From the NCBI GenBank assembly GCA_021821465.1, contig JAKACM010000048.1, positions 1 through 32,869 on the forward strand: a stretch of 32,869 nt of DNA. Direction: 5' to 3'. Source of the DNA: Bacillota bacterium. GTDB lineage: Bacteria > Bacillota > Sulfobacillia > Sulfobacillales > Sulfobacillaceae. This document shows, one piece after another, positions 25,251 through 32,869 of this stretch. Numbering within the stretch: position 1 is the stretch's first letter; each line of letters starts with the position of its first letter. Below the pieces are notes generated by a model that was not told where the DNA came from, searched no databases, and saw only the letters and a list, made by a program, of their open reading frames with translations. Both the position numbers and the translations under genes were made by a program.

Positions 25251-26870
25251 TCAAATTTGTTCATGAATGACCCACACACTGGGCCCTTCTTGGTTGATAA
25301 ACTGCTCCCACATAGGGAATAAAGTCCGGGAGGAACAAGAGAGATCGGATTCTAAAACAAAACAGGATAATCCCTCCAACAAAGGTGTCCAGTGAATGAC
25401 GGGTTCGCGAATATCGAGCAAGGCATGGGCTTTGGCATCAGCCAACTGATCCTTAAGAATCTGGTATCCTTGGTTATCGTAGATCAATACCCTAACCGGC
25501 AATTGATATTGGACCGCGGTCCATAAGGCGTACAAGCCAAATAAAGCACTGCCGTCGCCGACAATGGCTAGAACCGGCTTCGCTCTTTCAAAGCACATCC
25601 CTACCGCCGCTCCAATTCCCCATCCCAAAGATCCCCCAGCCTCGGCATAATAGGTTGACGGATATTGGCGCTGAAGATGGCGCAAGAGGGCATTTTGTGC
25701 AGAGATACTTTCATCCACCACCACCATGTCGGGGGAAATCCAAGACGCCAAAGAGGACCAAAATCCTTCTGCCGCGTTATTTGCCTCAGGTCTTCTAAAT
25801 CGCTCGCCGATATTTCTCTTAGTATCAAGACCACAGTGGGGTTCACACCGTATTTCATGAGGCATACGTTTGGCCAAGGACAAGATGAAGGTGTCAAGCG
25901 AAGCCAGAACATTCGTGGTGCCGGGAGCATAGTGAAAATAGCGTACATCACTGTCCACTTGAATAATCGAGGATTGAGTCCACCACGGCACGTGATCCGA
26001 GCCCCGGGTAAAGACGCGAAACATTTCGGTACCCAAGCCTATGACATGACGGTAGGACGATAAAAGCCGGCTCAGATCCGCTTCAGCACGCGGCAAACGG
26101 CCTTGATAGCAGGGATCGTCCCACGGCAAAAAAGTCAGTTGGCTTGCGAAGGGCTCACTAAATACATCGCAATGCCCGAAATGCGCAATTCTAGCCAGAT
26201 CCCAAAACACCCGAGGATTTAGCACCGCCCTATCTCCAACCACGAGTGCTTTGGGTGAAGCTAAACTTAAAAGGGTGAGAAACTCATGAATAGTCTCTTC
26301 ACTGGGCCTATTGGTTGTCTTTACAGGGAAAACAGAAGCTTGCCACAATGCCTCCTCGCCTTTAGGAACGGGTGCCGACAAAATATTCATGGGTAGAATC
26401 AAAGCCACCGGGCCGGACGGCTCAACCTGTAGACGCGCCCAGGCCTGCCTCAATGATCGCAGAAGGTGATCAGGCTCCGTGATATCCCATACCTCTAGCA
26501 CTAGGGGACTGATCCAATCTTTCAGCGCGGCTCCGAGAAAAGGGCGCTCGTATCTCAGGCGGGTATCTTGTTGTCCAATCAATAACAATAAGGGGCTATG
26601 ACTAAATGAGGCATTATAAATCATGGACTGTGCATTGCCTAACCCCGGAGCGGCATGTAAGGAGACGACTTGAATCTTCCGACTGAGGCGCGCTAGTCCA
26701 TCCGCCATGGCACACAAGGCCGTTTCATGAAGCCCTAGGACGTAGTCCATGTCCAATCGGCGTGCCAACGCCTCTATGAGCGGCAATTCGGTCGTTCCCG
26801 GATTTCCGAAAATCCGGGAAATCCCCTGTCTTCTTAGCCACATCAACAGATAATCCGCATAACTAGCCAT
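25251..26870 (-). CDS. ThDP-dependent enzyme, benzoylformate-decarboxylase-like
   Basis: A 539-residue thiamine-diphosphate enzyme of the pyruvate-decarboxylase/acetolactate-synthase superfamily. The N-terminus aligns closely with P. putida benzoylformate decarboxylase: MAS.., RRQGI, FGNPGTTELP (Thr26 where the decarboxylase has Ser26), LHETALCAMADGLA (E49, matching the activating E47) and LHAAPGLGNA (H72, matching H70). The ThDP/Mg motif begins VGDGSALFG and ends YDNQGYQ. The segment around the second catalytic His of BFD (FRYH) reads FRVF, so that His is lost. It therefore probably has a different 2-oxoacid substrate or a lyase role. A glyoxylate carboligase is less likely because the activating Glu is kept. 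ATG 26870 is the best-aligned start; it overlaps the DUF1116 stop by eight bases; GTG 26915 is also possible. Confidence 0.78.
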   Translation of the reverse strand: MASYADYLLMWLRRQGISRIFGNPGTTELPLIEALARRLDMDYVLGLHETALCAMADGLARLSRKIQVVSLHAAPGLGNAQSMIYNASFSHSPLLLLIGQQDTRLRYERPFLGAALKDWISPLVLEVWDITEPDHLLRSLRQAWARLQVEPSGPVALILPMNILSAPVPKGEEALWQASVFPVKTTNRPSEETIHEFLTLLSLASPKALVVGDRAVLNPRVFWDLARIAHFGHCDVFSEPFASQLTFLPWDDPCYQGRLPRAEADLSRLLSSYRHVIGLGTEMFRVFTRGSDHVPWWTQSSIIQVDSDVRYFHYAPGTTNVLASLDTFILSLAKRMPHEIRCEPHCGLDTKRNIGERFRRPEANNAAEGFWSSLASWISPDMVVVDESISAQNALLRHLQRQYPSTYYAEAGGSLGWGIGAAVGMCFERAKPVLAIVGDGSALFGLYALWTAVQYQLPVRVLIYDNQGYQILKDQLADAKAHALLDIREPVIHWTPLLEGLSCFVLESDLSCSSRTLFPMWEQFINQEGPSVWVIHEQI

Positions 26871-28041
26871 AGGATTCATCTCGCGTGACTCGGTGCCATA
26901 AGCTGCCGTCGACACGCCCTGCCCCTAAAAATCCCCCGTCCACCCCCACACAGGCCGTATCAAAGACCATATGAGGCAAATCCGCCGGACAAGCGCCCCC
27001 CTTGAGAGAAGTCTCCTCACCCGGTAAAACTACCGGCAACTCTTGGCCACATCGAGCCGGTCGGAAAACTGAGGCTGGAGCCTTTGGCGGGAGATATCCC
27101 ATGTCTCGCCAAAGTCCCGGCGCATTATGGATAATCTGCCCGCCAAATCCCAGCACTTCACACGCAAAACTGTCGCCGATAACGGGAAGGAAAGACGGCC
27201 CAATCCGGCGCCCCGGTACGGCAAACGGAGCCTCAATTAACTGCCAATGATCTCGGTCATCCTGACATCTAAAACCCCAGGTTAATCCATTGGCGCCGAT
27301 TGCCGTAATTCTGTTGGCCTGGGACTTTTGCTGGGCCCAGTATTGAAAATAAATTTGAGTCATAGCCATAAAGATGTTGAGAAAGGCCATGGGATTTCCG
27401 CAAAGCACCTGAAAGAGCAACGTTTGATCGGTGAGGTTCAAGGCATTCAACCGACCTGAAGCCAATAAGGGCTCTATCAAGAGATTTTGAAACACATAAG
27501 ACGCAGCCACAGAGCGCATATGCAATTCATCACCCATATAAAGCGCTTGTTGAATAATCGGCCAAAGTGGAATGTCCCGATCACATAAAAGGTCCGTCAC
27601 CACCGGTGCAAAGACCCGGTTGATCCAGTCTTGACGATCGAAGATCGCCTGGGACACTTCCCCCATGCGCAGACTGGGTCCTAGACCTTCATTTACGGGT
27701 GCATACCCTTTCAAGTGGGTAAGGGGATCTTCGACGACCCATAACAACATCGAAGGCGAAACCCATCCCACTAAGGGTGTTGCCACATGAAAATCCTGAC
27801 TCGGCAACAATTCCAGAGAGCGTGTCACTTTTCTCTCGTCAACTGACCAATGCTCCCATTTGATCAGGGCCTGCAACGTCTTTTGTTGAGCGGGATAAAG
27901 GGCATCTAAGAAACCGGACAAAGGAGGGCCGGGATGAAGCAGCCAAGGACTCTCATAGGGCACAGACACCGCGTCTTTTGCCAAAATCACCCCTGTGATC
28001 CCAGGTCTCAGATCCTGAGTCGTGATCATCCCCTCTTTCAT
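26863..28041 (-). CDS. DUF1116 family protein (YlbE/AllG-like)
   Basis: A 392-residue cytosolic protein recognised by the DUF1116 motif ALYMGDELHMRSVAASYVF (near 165-185; family pattern 'MGDE.HNRN.AA') followed by LCGNPMAFLNIFMAM. E. coli YlbE/AllG is such a protein and, with FdrA/AllF and YlbF/AllH, takes part in oxamate transcarbamylation at the end of anaerobic allantoin use. Here neither an FdrA, a DUF2877 nor a carbamate kinase is present, so the role may differ. The family's usual Asn-Arg after MGDE-x-H is Met-Arg here. It overlaps its upstream neighbour by ATGA and follows GGAGG, giving strong coupling. Confidence 0.72.
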   Translation of the reverse strand: MKEGMITTQDLRPGITGVILAKDAVSVPYESPWLLHPGPPLSGFLDALYPAQQKTLQALIKWEHWSVDERKVTRSLELLPSQDFHVATPLVGWVSPSMLLWVVEDPLTHLKGYAPVNEGLGPSLRMGEVSQAIFDRQDWINRVFAPVVTDLLCDRDIPLWPIIQQALYMGDELHMRSVAASYVFQNLLIEPLLASGRLNALNLTDQTLLFQVLCGNPMAFLNIFMAMTQIYFQYWAQQKSQANRITAIGANGLTWGFRCQDDRDHWQLIEAPFAVPGRRIGPSFLPVIGDSFACEVLGFGGQIIHNAPGLWRDMGYLPPKAPASVFRPARCGQELPVVLPGEETSLKGGACPADLPHMVFDTACVGVDGGFLGAGRVDGSLWHRVTRDESYG

Positions 28042-29231
28042 ACCTCCGATTCCTCCTTGATCTGAGTCGAATAAGGGGTACCGTGACGAATCGTCAATTT
28101 GGGTTCAAGTCTAAGGGATGCGGGCACACTCACCCCAAAGCGGTCCTGAAAGAGAAAAGATCCGGATTCAAGGCCAAACAGGATTAAATCGGCTTGATAC
28201 CCGGCCTCAATACGGCCTAATTCTTCATCCAGCCCTAAAATTTTGGCAGGATGGTCCGTGACCATGGCAATCAAATCATTCAGAGGTATCCCTAAAGCCA
28301 GCAAATGGGACAGGGCACTAAAAAGGCCGTAAGTCGCTTGCAAACTGTGCGGTTTATTAAACAAGGCGTGAACATCGCTACTGACCAGGTACGGCATTAT
28401 ACCCTGGTCTAAGACTTTTCGCGCGATATCGAAGGAAAAATGCTCCCCGTATCCCACATCTAACAAGAGACCATCTGCCATAGCCTGGCGTACCGTATGG
28501 TGTACCTCGCCCGTAATTTTGACAATGCCCCCGGGATGCCCTGTAAAACAGTGGGTGAGAATATCTCCGGGCTCAAGGTATTCCAAGGCCTGGGGAACAA
28601 TACTGTCCGCATCCGGCAACGAAAATCCCTCGCAGGGAATCAGTCTTCCCGTATGCACATAGCAGGGCACCCCCGCTTGTTTGGCCGCCTCTTTGGCTTT
28701 TTCCAGAACACGGAAACCCCACCGGGCCACGCCACCCATTTCGGCATGTGTTTTGATCCCTTTAATAATGTGAGGATACTTGGCAATTGTGTCGACCACC
28801 GCGCCCACATCCACCGTCTTGGGCCCATGTAAAGCGGGCAACATACTGCCTTTAATCGTGCCAACCGCACCGATATTCAAATAGGACAAGACGCGGGTGG
28901 CGCTATGTTTCACCATAAATTCATGGAAAGCGGGAAAGGTCAAATATCCCGCACTTCCTTGATCGACCACTGTGGTGACCCCGGAGTGAACGCCGACATC
29001 ATCCGGATAGGTCCCATAATCGGTAAAATAGGCAAAACCGTGGACGTGAAAATCGATAAAGCCGGGACTTAATATATATCCCTTGCCGTCAATTTCTTCC
29101 CGTGCTGTTTGCCCCTGCGCTAATGGGCCGACATGGTGAATCCGTGTGCCAATAATGCTGACATCCGTCACCATATCAATCCCGTTAGCCGGTGAAAGAA
29201 CCCGCGCGCCCCGAATCGCCAAATCAACCAT
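28038..29231 (-). CDS. Metal-dependent amidohydrolase, dihydroorotase/deacetylase-like
   Basis: A 397-residue amidohydrolase with a complete binuclear metal site: H62/H64 (DFHVHG), a lysine in GIKTHAE (K160, the usual carboxylated Lys), H193 (YVHTGR), H227 (LTHCFTGHPGG) and D286 (VSSDVHA). The family is the amidohydrolase/deacetylase-type metallohydrolase group near dihydroorotase, hydantoinase and allantoinase. It would hydrolyse a cyclic amide or an N-acyl bond; with the NCS1 permease upstream a hydantoin-like or allantoin-like substrate is plausible. It starts at ATG 29231 immediately after the permease's TAA (TAAATG) and ends overlapping DUF1116, so the three are translationally linked. 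Confidence 0.83.
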   Translation of the reverse strand: MVDLAIRGARVLSPANGIDMVTDVSIIGTRIHHVGPLAQGQTAREEIDGKGYILSPGFIDFHVHGFAYFTDYGTYPDDVGVHSGVTTVVDQGSAGYLTFPAFHEFMVKHSATRVLSYLNIGAVGTIKGSMLPALHGPKTVDVGAVVDTIAKYPHIIKGIKTHAEMGGVARWGFRVLEKAKEAAKQAGVPCYVHTGRLIPCEGFSLPDADSIVPQALEYLEPGDILTHCFTGHPGGIVKITGEVHHTVRQAMADGLLLDVGYGEHFSFDIARKVLDQGIMPYLVSSDVHALFNKPHSLQATYGLFSALSHLLALGIPLNDLIAMVTDHPAKILGLDEELGRIEAGYQADLILFGLESGSFLFQDRFGVSVPASLRLEPKLTIRHGTPYSTQIKEESEV

Positions 29232-30710
29232 TTACGCTTCGCCTTCTTCCTTGACGTCCGGCCAGGATGGTTCTGTCGGAACACGGTGTGTTGCAAGCCT
29301 GGTCCGATACCACCGCCAGTACAAGACAAATCCCAAAATAGGACCCACAAAAGCACTCAGATCCATCCCGCCAAGCAAGTTTTTCGAAATAGGACTAACC
29401 CACAAGGCCGAATCCACAAACCAAAAGGCCATGACCCCCGACAACAGAAAGATGAAAATGGCGGGCCAGTTTATCCCCCCTTGAAACCAGTACCGGCTCT
29501 GTGCCGTATCCATCACTAAGCTGGGGGCATCATAATCCCCTTTTGCAGCAAAATAATGCGCTAAGAACATACCCGTCCAAGGTCCTATGACTAAGACCGC
29601 TAAATCTAAGAAGTTCTGAAAGAAGGCCATGAAGGCCGGGGCCAAAAACAACGCGTACAAGGTAATCGCCACCGCAATCCCGCTGTCAAGAAGGGCGGAC
29701 GCGAAGCGGTGAATTTTTGCTCCCATGGCTAAAAAACTCATGGAAGAGCTGTAGGAATTGAGATAGTTGCCGGTAATAAGACCCGCAATCACTACCAGCA
29801 AAAATGGCATGTCATACCATCCGGGTAAAATTTTCATAATGGCTGTCACAGGATTGGCAGCGTAGGCTTGGGAATTGACAAGCGTGCCGACGATGCTGCC
29901 GAGACCCAACATAATAATCGCAGCAATACCTGAACCTAACCAGGTGTAGCCAACAACGGCTTTTGTCGAAACATTTTTCGGGAGATAGCGGGAATAGTCT
30001 GATCCATAGTTGGTCCATGACATCACGGTCGACATGAGTCCTACCGAAAGACCAAAAATGAAGGTCAAGGTATTGTTCGCCGCCCAAGGATGTGCCGATG
30101 CAGCATAATTCCAAGGCACATGGGGCAGGACCACGAAAAATAAGCCGATAGACAACAAAGCGAGTCCGTAGGCGAGAATACGCTGCATCACCACGACCGT
30201 TTCATGGCCTAAAATGGGGACAATATAGGTCGACATAAGACTGATGACTAACGCTGCCAGGGTTACCCCAAGGCCGTGATGAGGCAATCCCGTCAGTCCA
30301 AAAAGCTCGACCAGAGCGAAAACCGTGAGGACAGTATTAACGGCTTCCCAACCCACCGTATCAATCCAACTAAACAATGCCGGCAGACGATTGCCCTTAA
30401 TGCCGAATATCGCTCGGGAAATTGTGAGCGTCGCCGTGCCTGCCTTAGGACCTGCCAAGCTCATCCATCCTAAAATGACATAGGCCATGGCACAGAAAAA
30501 GTCAATCGCCAACGCTTCCCATAAGCTCAAACCCATCTGAATAAAGAGATCCCCGATGACAAATTCTCCAAAAGTCAGGTTACCGGCAATCCATACCCAA
30601 AATAAATCTTTTGGTGACCCGTGGCGTTGATGTTCGGGAATAATATCAATACCATGGGTCTCAACATGAAACGCTTTATCTTGGTCCACGACCATTTTCC
30701 CAACCGCCAT
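29232..30710 (-). CDS. NCS1-family permease (purine, cytosine or allantoin type)
   Basis: A 492-residue membrane transporter of the nucleobase:cation symporter 1 family, with about 12 predicted helices. Family features are the N-terminal IIPEHQRHGSPKDLFWVWIAGN (the 'R.g.p..lF..W.a.n' entry), GPKAGTATLTISRAIFGIKGN, and SWTNYGSDYSRYLP in the middle. The start is ATG 30710, seven bases after AAAGGAGG; a longer frame to 30758 has no ribosome binding site. It is the first gene of the eight-gene operon, so the transported compound is the likely inducer-related substrate of all enzymes that follow. Confidence 0.88.
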   Translation of the reverse strand: MAVGKMVVDQDKAFHVETHGIDIIPEHQRHGSPKDLFWVWIAGNLTFGEFVIGDLFIQMGLSLWEALAIDFFCAMAYVILGWMSLAGPKAGTATLTISRAIFGIKGNRLPALFSWIDTVGWEAVNTVLTVFALVELFGLTGLPHHGLGVTLAALVISLMSTYIVPILGHETVVVMQRILAYGLALLSIGLFFVVLPHVPWNYAASAHPWAANNTLTFIFGLSVGLMSTVMSWTNYGSDYSRYLPKNVSTKAVVGYTWLGSGIAAIIMLGLGSIVGTLVNSQAYAANPVTAIMKILPGWYDMPFLLVVIAGLITGNYLNSYSSSMSFLAMGAKIHRFASALLDSGIAVAITLYALFLAPAFMAFFQNFLDLAVLVIGPWTGMFLAHYFAAKGDYDAPSLVMDTAQSRYWFQGGINWPAIFIFLLSGVMAFWFVDSALWVSPISKNLLGGMDLSAFVGPILGFVLYWRWYRTRLATHRVPTEPSWPDVKEEGEA

Positions 30711-30767
30711 CGTGGTTCCTCCTTTCCCTCTTGTCAGCCATGTGGAACTAAGCAACAAAATATAACG

Positions 30768-30791
30768 TATGTCATAAGAACAAATGACATA
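30768..30791. promoter_or_regulatory. Perfect 8-8-8 inverted repeat, candidate operator
   Basis: TATGTCAT (30768-30775) and ATGACATA (30784-30791) are exact reverse complements separated by eight bases. They lie 58-81 bases upstream of the NCS1 permease start, the expected place for a regulator controlling the operon. It is the only perfect repeat of this length in the leader. PucR-type binding is a guess. Confidence 0.55.
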
Positions 30792-31769
30792 TTTCGAAAG
30801 TATTTTGGTGGGGTAATTAATAAAGTTCGAGAAATTACGTTAAGCTCTGAGTCAATAATAGCAAATATCTTACATAACTCATTTGTATTCTGACATAGAA
30901 ATGACCGCTTCAATTATCCTCGCGCACAAACATTGACATCGCTCTTTATACTTTTGCGAGTCTTGTTGGAAAACTGCTGGATGTTCGAAACGGGCGTGCC
31001 CGTTTTATCCCGGAACCCAATTTCCAGTTTCATGCAGTTGTCAAACATGCTACGTTGCGTAGCGAACTTATATGGAAATTCTCACGGCTAAAATCCGAAA
31101 GACTTACCGGGCATGGGGCCTGTCGGAGCTCTTGCTCACCATGACAAGTCAGCCCTCGCTTCGTCAAGCGAGGGTCCCATACTCCGGTCATGCGTGTCCC
31201 CCACGTTTCCGGCAACGAGGTTACCTCGGTCATAACCGCTAGATATTGTCGAGTGAATTCTTCAGCGCTTTTGGGGAAAAGTGACAATGGCAATTTAAGG
31301 CACGACTGGCATTGATGACTGGGGAAAAGGTCATCGGCATTCATGGGGATTGTGGATTTGCAACACCACCAGGTCATTGACGTGTAGCGGTATCGCTTGA
31401 GGGATACGGTGCAGATATGGTTGACAGTATACTCGGCGGTCTATATTTCGGAAAATCGCGAACAGTTTTCGGGGATCCGGCAGGAGTCTGCCGTGATTTT
31501 TTCTCCACGTCACTGCGGTAAATATGTTAATGCGGCATGATTCCCATCGTTTTGCGAGTTATTTCATCGATAAATTGATCCCTTAATGAACAGCCGCTGA
31601 ACCACCATAATTACCATAAACTGGACATCATCCAGCTTTCACTTACCAGTCGCACACCGCACCACCCGTTCAACGGATGGCTTGACTTTGGCCCTATAAG
31701 AGCATGATGCTTGCTGCGCCTCAAAGTGCGTGCGCCGGGCCTCTTGTCTAGCTACCCCTCATAAGGGCT
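30792..31769. other. Leader and decayed region without recognisable genes
   Basis: About 980 bases. The first 110 are AT-rich and form the upstream part of the operon promoter region. From 30950 on, frames on both strands are broken and overlap, for example 31030-31377 and 31331-31513 on the minus strand, neither with a ribosome binding site nor a recognised family. The arrangement looks like old mobile DNA that has lost its ends. An AGCATGATGCT palindrome (31701-31711) lies just downstream of the IS200-type remnant and may belong to its end. Confidence 0.35.
31153..31174. repeat. Perfect 9-bp stem-loop
   Basis: CCCTCGCTT and AAGCGAGGG pair around a CGTC loop. No T-run follows on either strand, so it is not a standard terminator; it stands in sequence with no gene. 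Confidence 0.45.
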
Positions 31770-32124
31770 TTATCGACTGGCCTTGTCCTCGATGATATCC
31801 GGCTCTTCTTGTTGCTCAATATACGTCCTGAGGAAAACATCTTTATTGACCCCTACCGTGCTCACGTAATACCCCCGCGCCCGTGCTTCATTTGCAGAAA
31901 ACGATGCAAGACCATAAGTGCGTCTTGCCCTTTGAGGTAGCCCATAAACTCGGACACACTCGGCTTCGATGGTATTTTCATGTAGATATGCGTGGGCTCC
32001 GCACTCATGCTTCCTTTCAACCACTCCACATCCTTGTACTCACCAGGCGTCCCCAGTATTTTCCCGATCTCCTTTCGACGATATTTCGGGATGACTATGA
32101 AGGATAGCTGCCCCAACGAGTGTG
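31770..32124 (-). pseudogene. Decayed IS200/IS605-type TnpA transposase
   Basis: On the minus strand, THSLGQLSFIVIPKYRRKE (N-terminal strand of the Y1 transposase) is followed by PTHIYMKIPSKPSVSEFMGYLKG, the HUH region. Then the frame changes near 31880 and the end reads ARGYYVSTVGVNKDVFLRTYIEQQ, with the catalytic Tyr motif. The HUH motif should be H-x-H (PDHVHL in relatives); here it is THIYM, with Tyr in place of the second His. With the frameshift and the loss of the first residues at the IS3 boundary, the protein is inactive. The IS3 copy at 32125 begins exactly where the TnpA start should be. Confidence 0.72.
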
Positions 32125-32185
32125 TATAGTGGACCCAGAAATTCGGACAATCTGGGAGGCCTTCAAGTGTTACACTGGACACGTT

Positions 32186-32488
32186 ATGCCCAAACAAAAA
32201 CACTACACCCCGACGTTCAAGGCTCAAGTGACCTGAGAACTCCTCAAAGAAGAAAAAACCGTCACGCAAATTGCTGCCGAGCAAGGCATTCATCCGGGGC
32301 CATGGCATCGATGGAAGCGCCAAGCTCTAGACAACTTTCTTCATTTGTTTACCGAATCCTCAGATCTGCAGCGTCAAGCTCGCGAACACGAGGCACAACT
32401 CGCCGAATTGTATGCTCCAATGGGGAAACTCACGACGCAACTCGAGTGGCTCAAAAAAAAATCTGGCCTCGACCCTTTCTCGCACTGA
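32186..32488 (+). pseudogene. IS3 OrfA with an in-frame stop
   Basis: ATG 32186 opens the HTH protein (KHYTPTFKAQVT) but codon 17 is TGA (32234-32236), where copy 1 has a Leu codon. The rest reads ELLKEEKTVTQIAAEQGIHP and ends KLTTQLEWLKKKSG, with the same A-run near the end. A re-start downstream is possible but would lack the first helix, so the element is probably no longer autonomous. Confidence 0.65.
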
Positions 32489-32869
32489 ACGGCTGCAATT
32501 CTTGGAGCCGCAGTCCGAGAGCGTACCGATGAGCCTGCAAGCGACATGGCTCGGTCTCAACCGTACGCATCTCTATTACCGGCCCGTCGGGCCGGATCCG
32601 CAAGAAGTGGCGATTAAACATCGCATAGACGCGATCTATACGGCCTCCCCGTTTTATGGCTCTCGACGGATGACCGCCCCATGGGTGGCCGACGGCCACC
32701 CCGTGAATCGGAAACGGATTCAGCGGTATATGCGGGAAATGAGCATCGCCGGCATTGCGCCAGGCCCTCAGACGAGTACGGCTCATCCGGATCCTGTGAA
32801 ATATCCGTATTTGTTGCGCGGTGTGAGCGCCGAATATTGCAATCATATCTGGGGGTCGGATATCACGTA
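32463..32869 (+). CDS. IS3 transposase OrfB, N-terminal part (partial at window end)
   Basis: Joined in a +1 register after A9 like copy 1, it reads LASTLSRTERLQFLEPQ, then SLQATWLGLNRTHLYYRP, YGSRRMTA and YLLRGVSA...NHIWGSDIT, where the first catalytic Asp appears just before the window ends. The region before ATG 32529 has no clear start of its own. The first 135 or so codons are intact. Confidence 0.7.
   Translation, partial: MASTLSRTERLQFLEPQSESVPMSLQATWLGLNRTHLYYRPVGPDPQEVAIKHRIDAIYTASPFYGSRRMTAPWVADGHPVNRKRIQRYMREMSIAGIAPGPQTSTAHPDPVKYPYLLRGVSAEYCNHIWGSDIT

Larger units (their letters stand above)
32125..32869 (+). mobile_element. IS3-family insertion sequence, copy 2 (runs off the window)
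   Basis: The left end TATAGTGGACCCAG (32125-32138) equals the right-end inverted repeat of copy 1. It is in the same orientation as copy 1, and its OrfA and OrfB resemble copy 1 closely in protein but are clearly a different element, not a recent duplicate. The right end is outside the window. It is inserted at the N-terminus of the IS200-type remnant. Confidence 0.8.

Noticed and set aside
31153..31174. Rho-independent terminator
   Set aside because: No T-run on either strand and no gene ends nearby.
31030..31513. A group II intron or its maturase
   Set aside because: No reverse-transcriptase motifs and no recognisable domain V hairpin; the open frames are broken.
578..32138. A composite transposon flanked by the two IS3 copies
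   Set aside because: The transposases are clearly diverged and the distance is 30 kb; no target duplication joins them.
1..32869. CRISPR array, tRNA or rRNA genes
   Set aside because: No regularly spaced repeat and no tRNA- or rRNA-like sequence was seen on either strand.

Overview
The window looks like an accessory stretch of chromosome from a Gram-positive, probably acidophilic Firmicute of the Sulfobacillus type. This is inferred from strong AGGAGG-type ribosome binding sites, GTG and TTG starts, a PucR-type regulator, a lipoprotein-anchored ABC sugar-binding protein, mid GC content and heavy IS load. The sequence itself does not name the species.

Layout. Positions 1-8,600 are a mobile, decaying zone. 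It holds an ATPase gene cut by an IS3-family element (578-1977), a 2,4-dienoyl-CoA reductase-like SDR (2334-3152, minus), a 55-residue membrane protein not in a long ORF (3770-3937), and an IS4-type transposase whose ribosome binding site lies in a hairpin (4246-5524). It continues with a decayed second IS4-type remnant near 5857, an IetA-like AAA+ ATPase without its usual protease partner (6507-7616), and a decayed IS630 transposase (about 7640-8230). Positions 8586-9840 hold an overlapping pair, a 59-residue Cys-rich protein and a PRISE-type reductase. A broken Phd/VapC-like toxin-antitoxin remnant runs convergently (9825-10238).

Positions 10283-18984 (all minus) form a carbohydrate operon. 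In transcription order it encodes a secreted TIM-barrel-like protein, an ABC sugar-binding lipoprotein, two permeases, MupG (DUF871, 6-phospho-muramidase family), a NagZ-type GH3 beta-N-acetylhexosaminidase and an alkaline-phosphatase-superfamily phosphodiesterase. The combination suggests uptake and breakdown of cell-wall amino sugars through an ABC importer rather than the usual PTS. No transporter ATPase is encoded here.

Positions 19463-30710 form an N-heterocycle (purine/allantoin-like) catabolic locus. A PucR-family regulator (plus) faces an eight-gene minus-strand operon. That operon encodes an NCS1 permease, a dihydroorotase/deacetylase-like amidohydrolase, a DUF1116 protein (family of E. 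coli YlbE/AllG), a benzoylformate-decarboxylase-like ThDP enzyme, the three subunits of a molybdenum hydroxylase (FAD, 2Fe-2S, Moco) and CoxG. Most junctions overlap or abut, so it is very likely one transcript. A perfect 8-8-8 inverted repeat upstream of the permease is the best operator candidate.

Positions 30792-32869 return to mobile DNA: about 1 kb without a recognisable gene, a broken IS200-type TnpA with a damaged HUH motif, and a second IS3-family copy inserted at its N-terminal end and running off the window. Both IS3 copies share an A9 run with the downstream frame in +1 (equivalently -2) register, which is not the usual -1 arrangement of this family.
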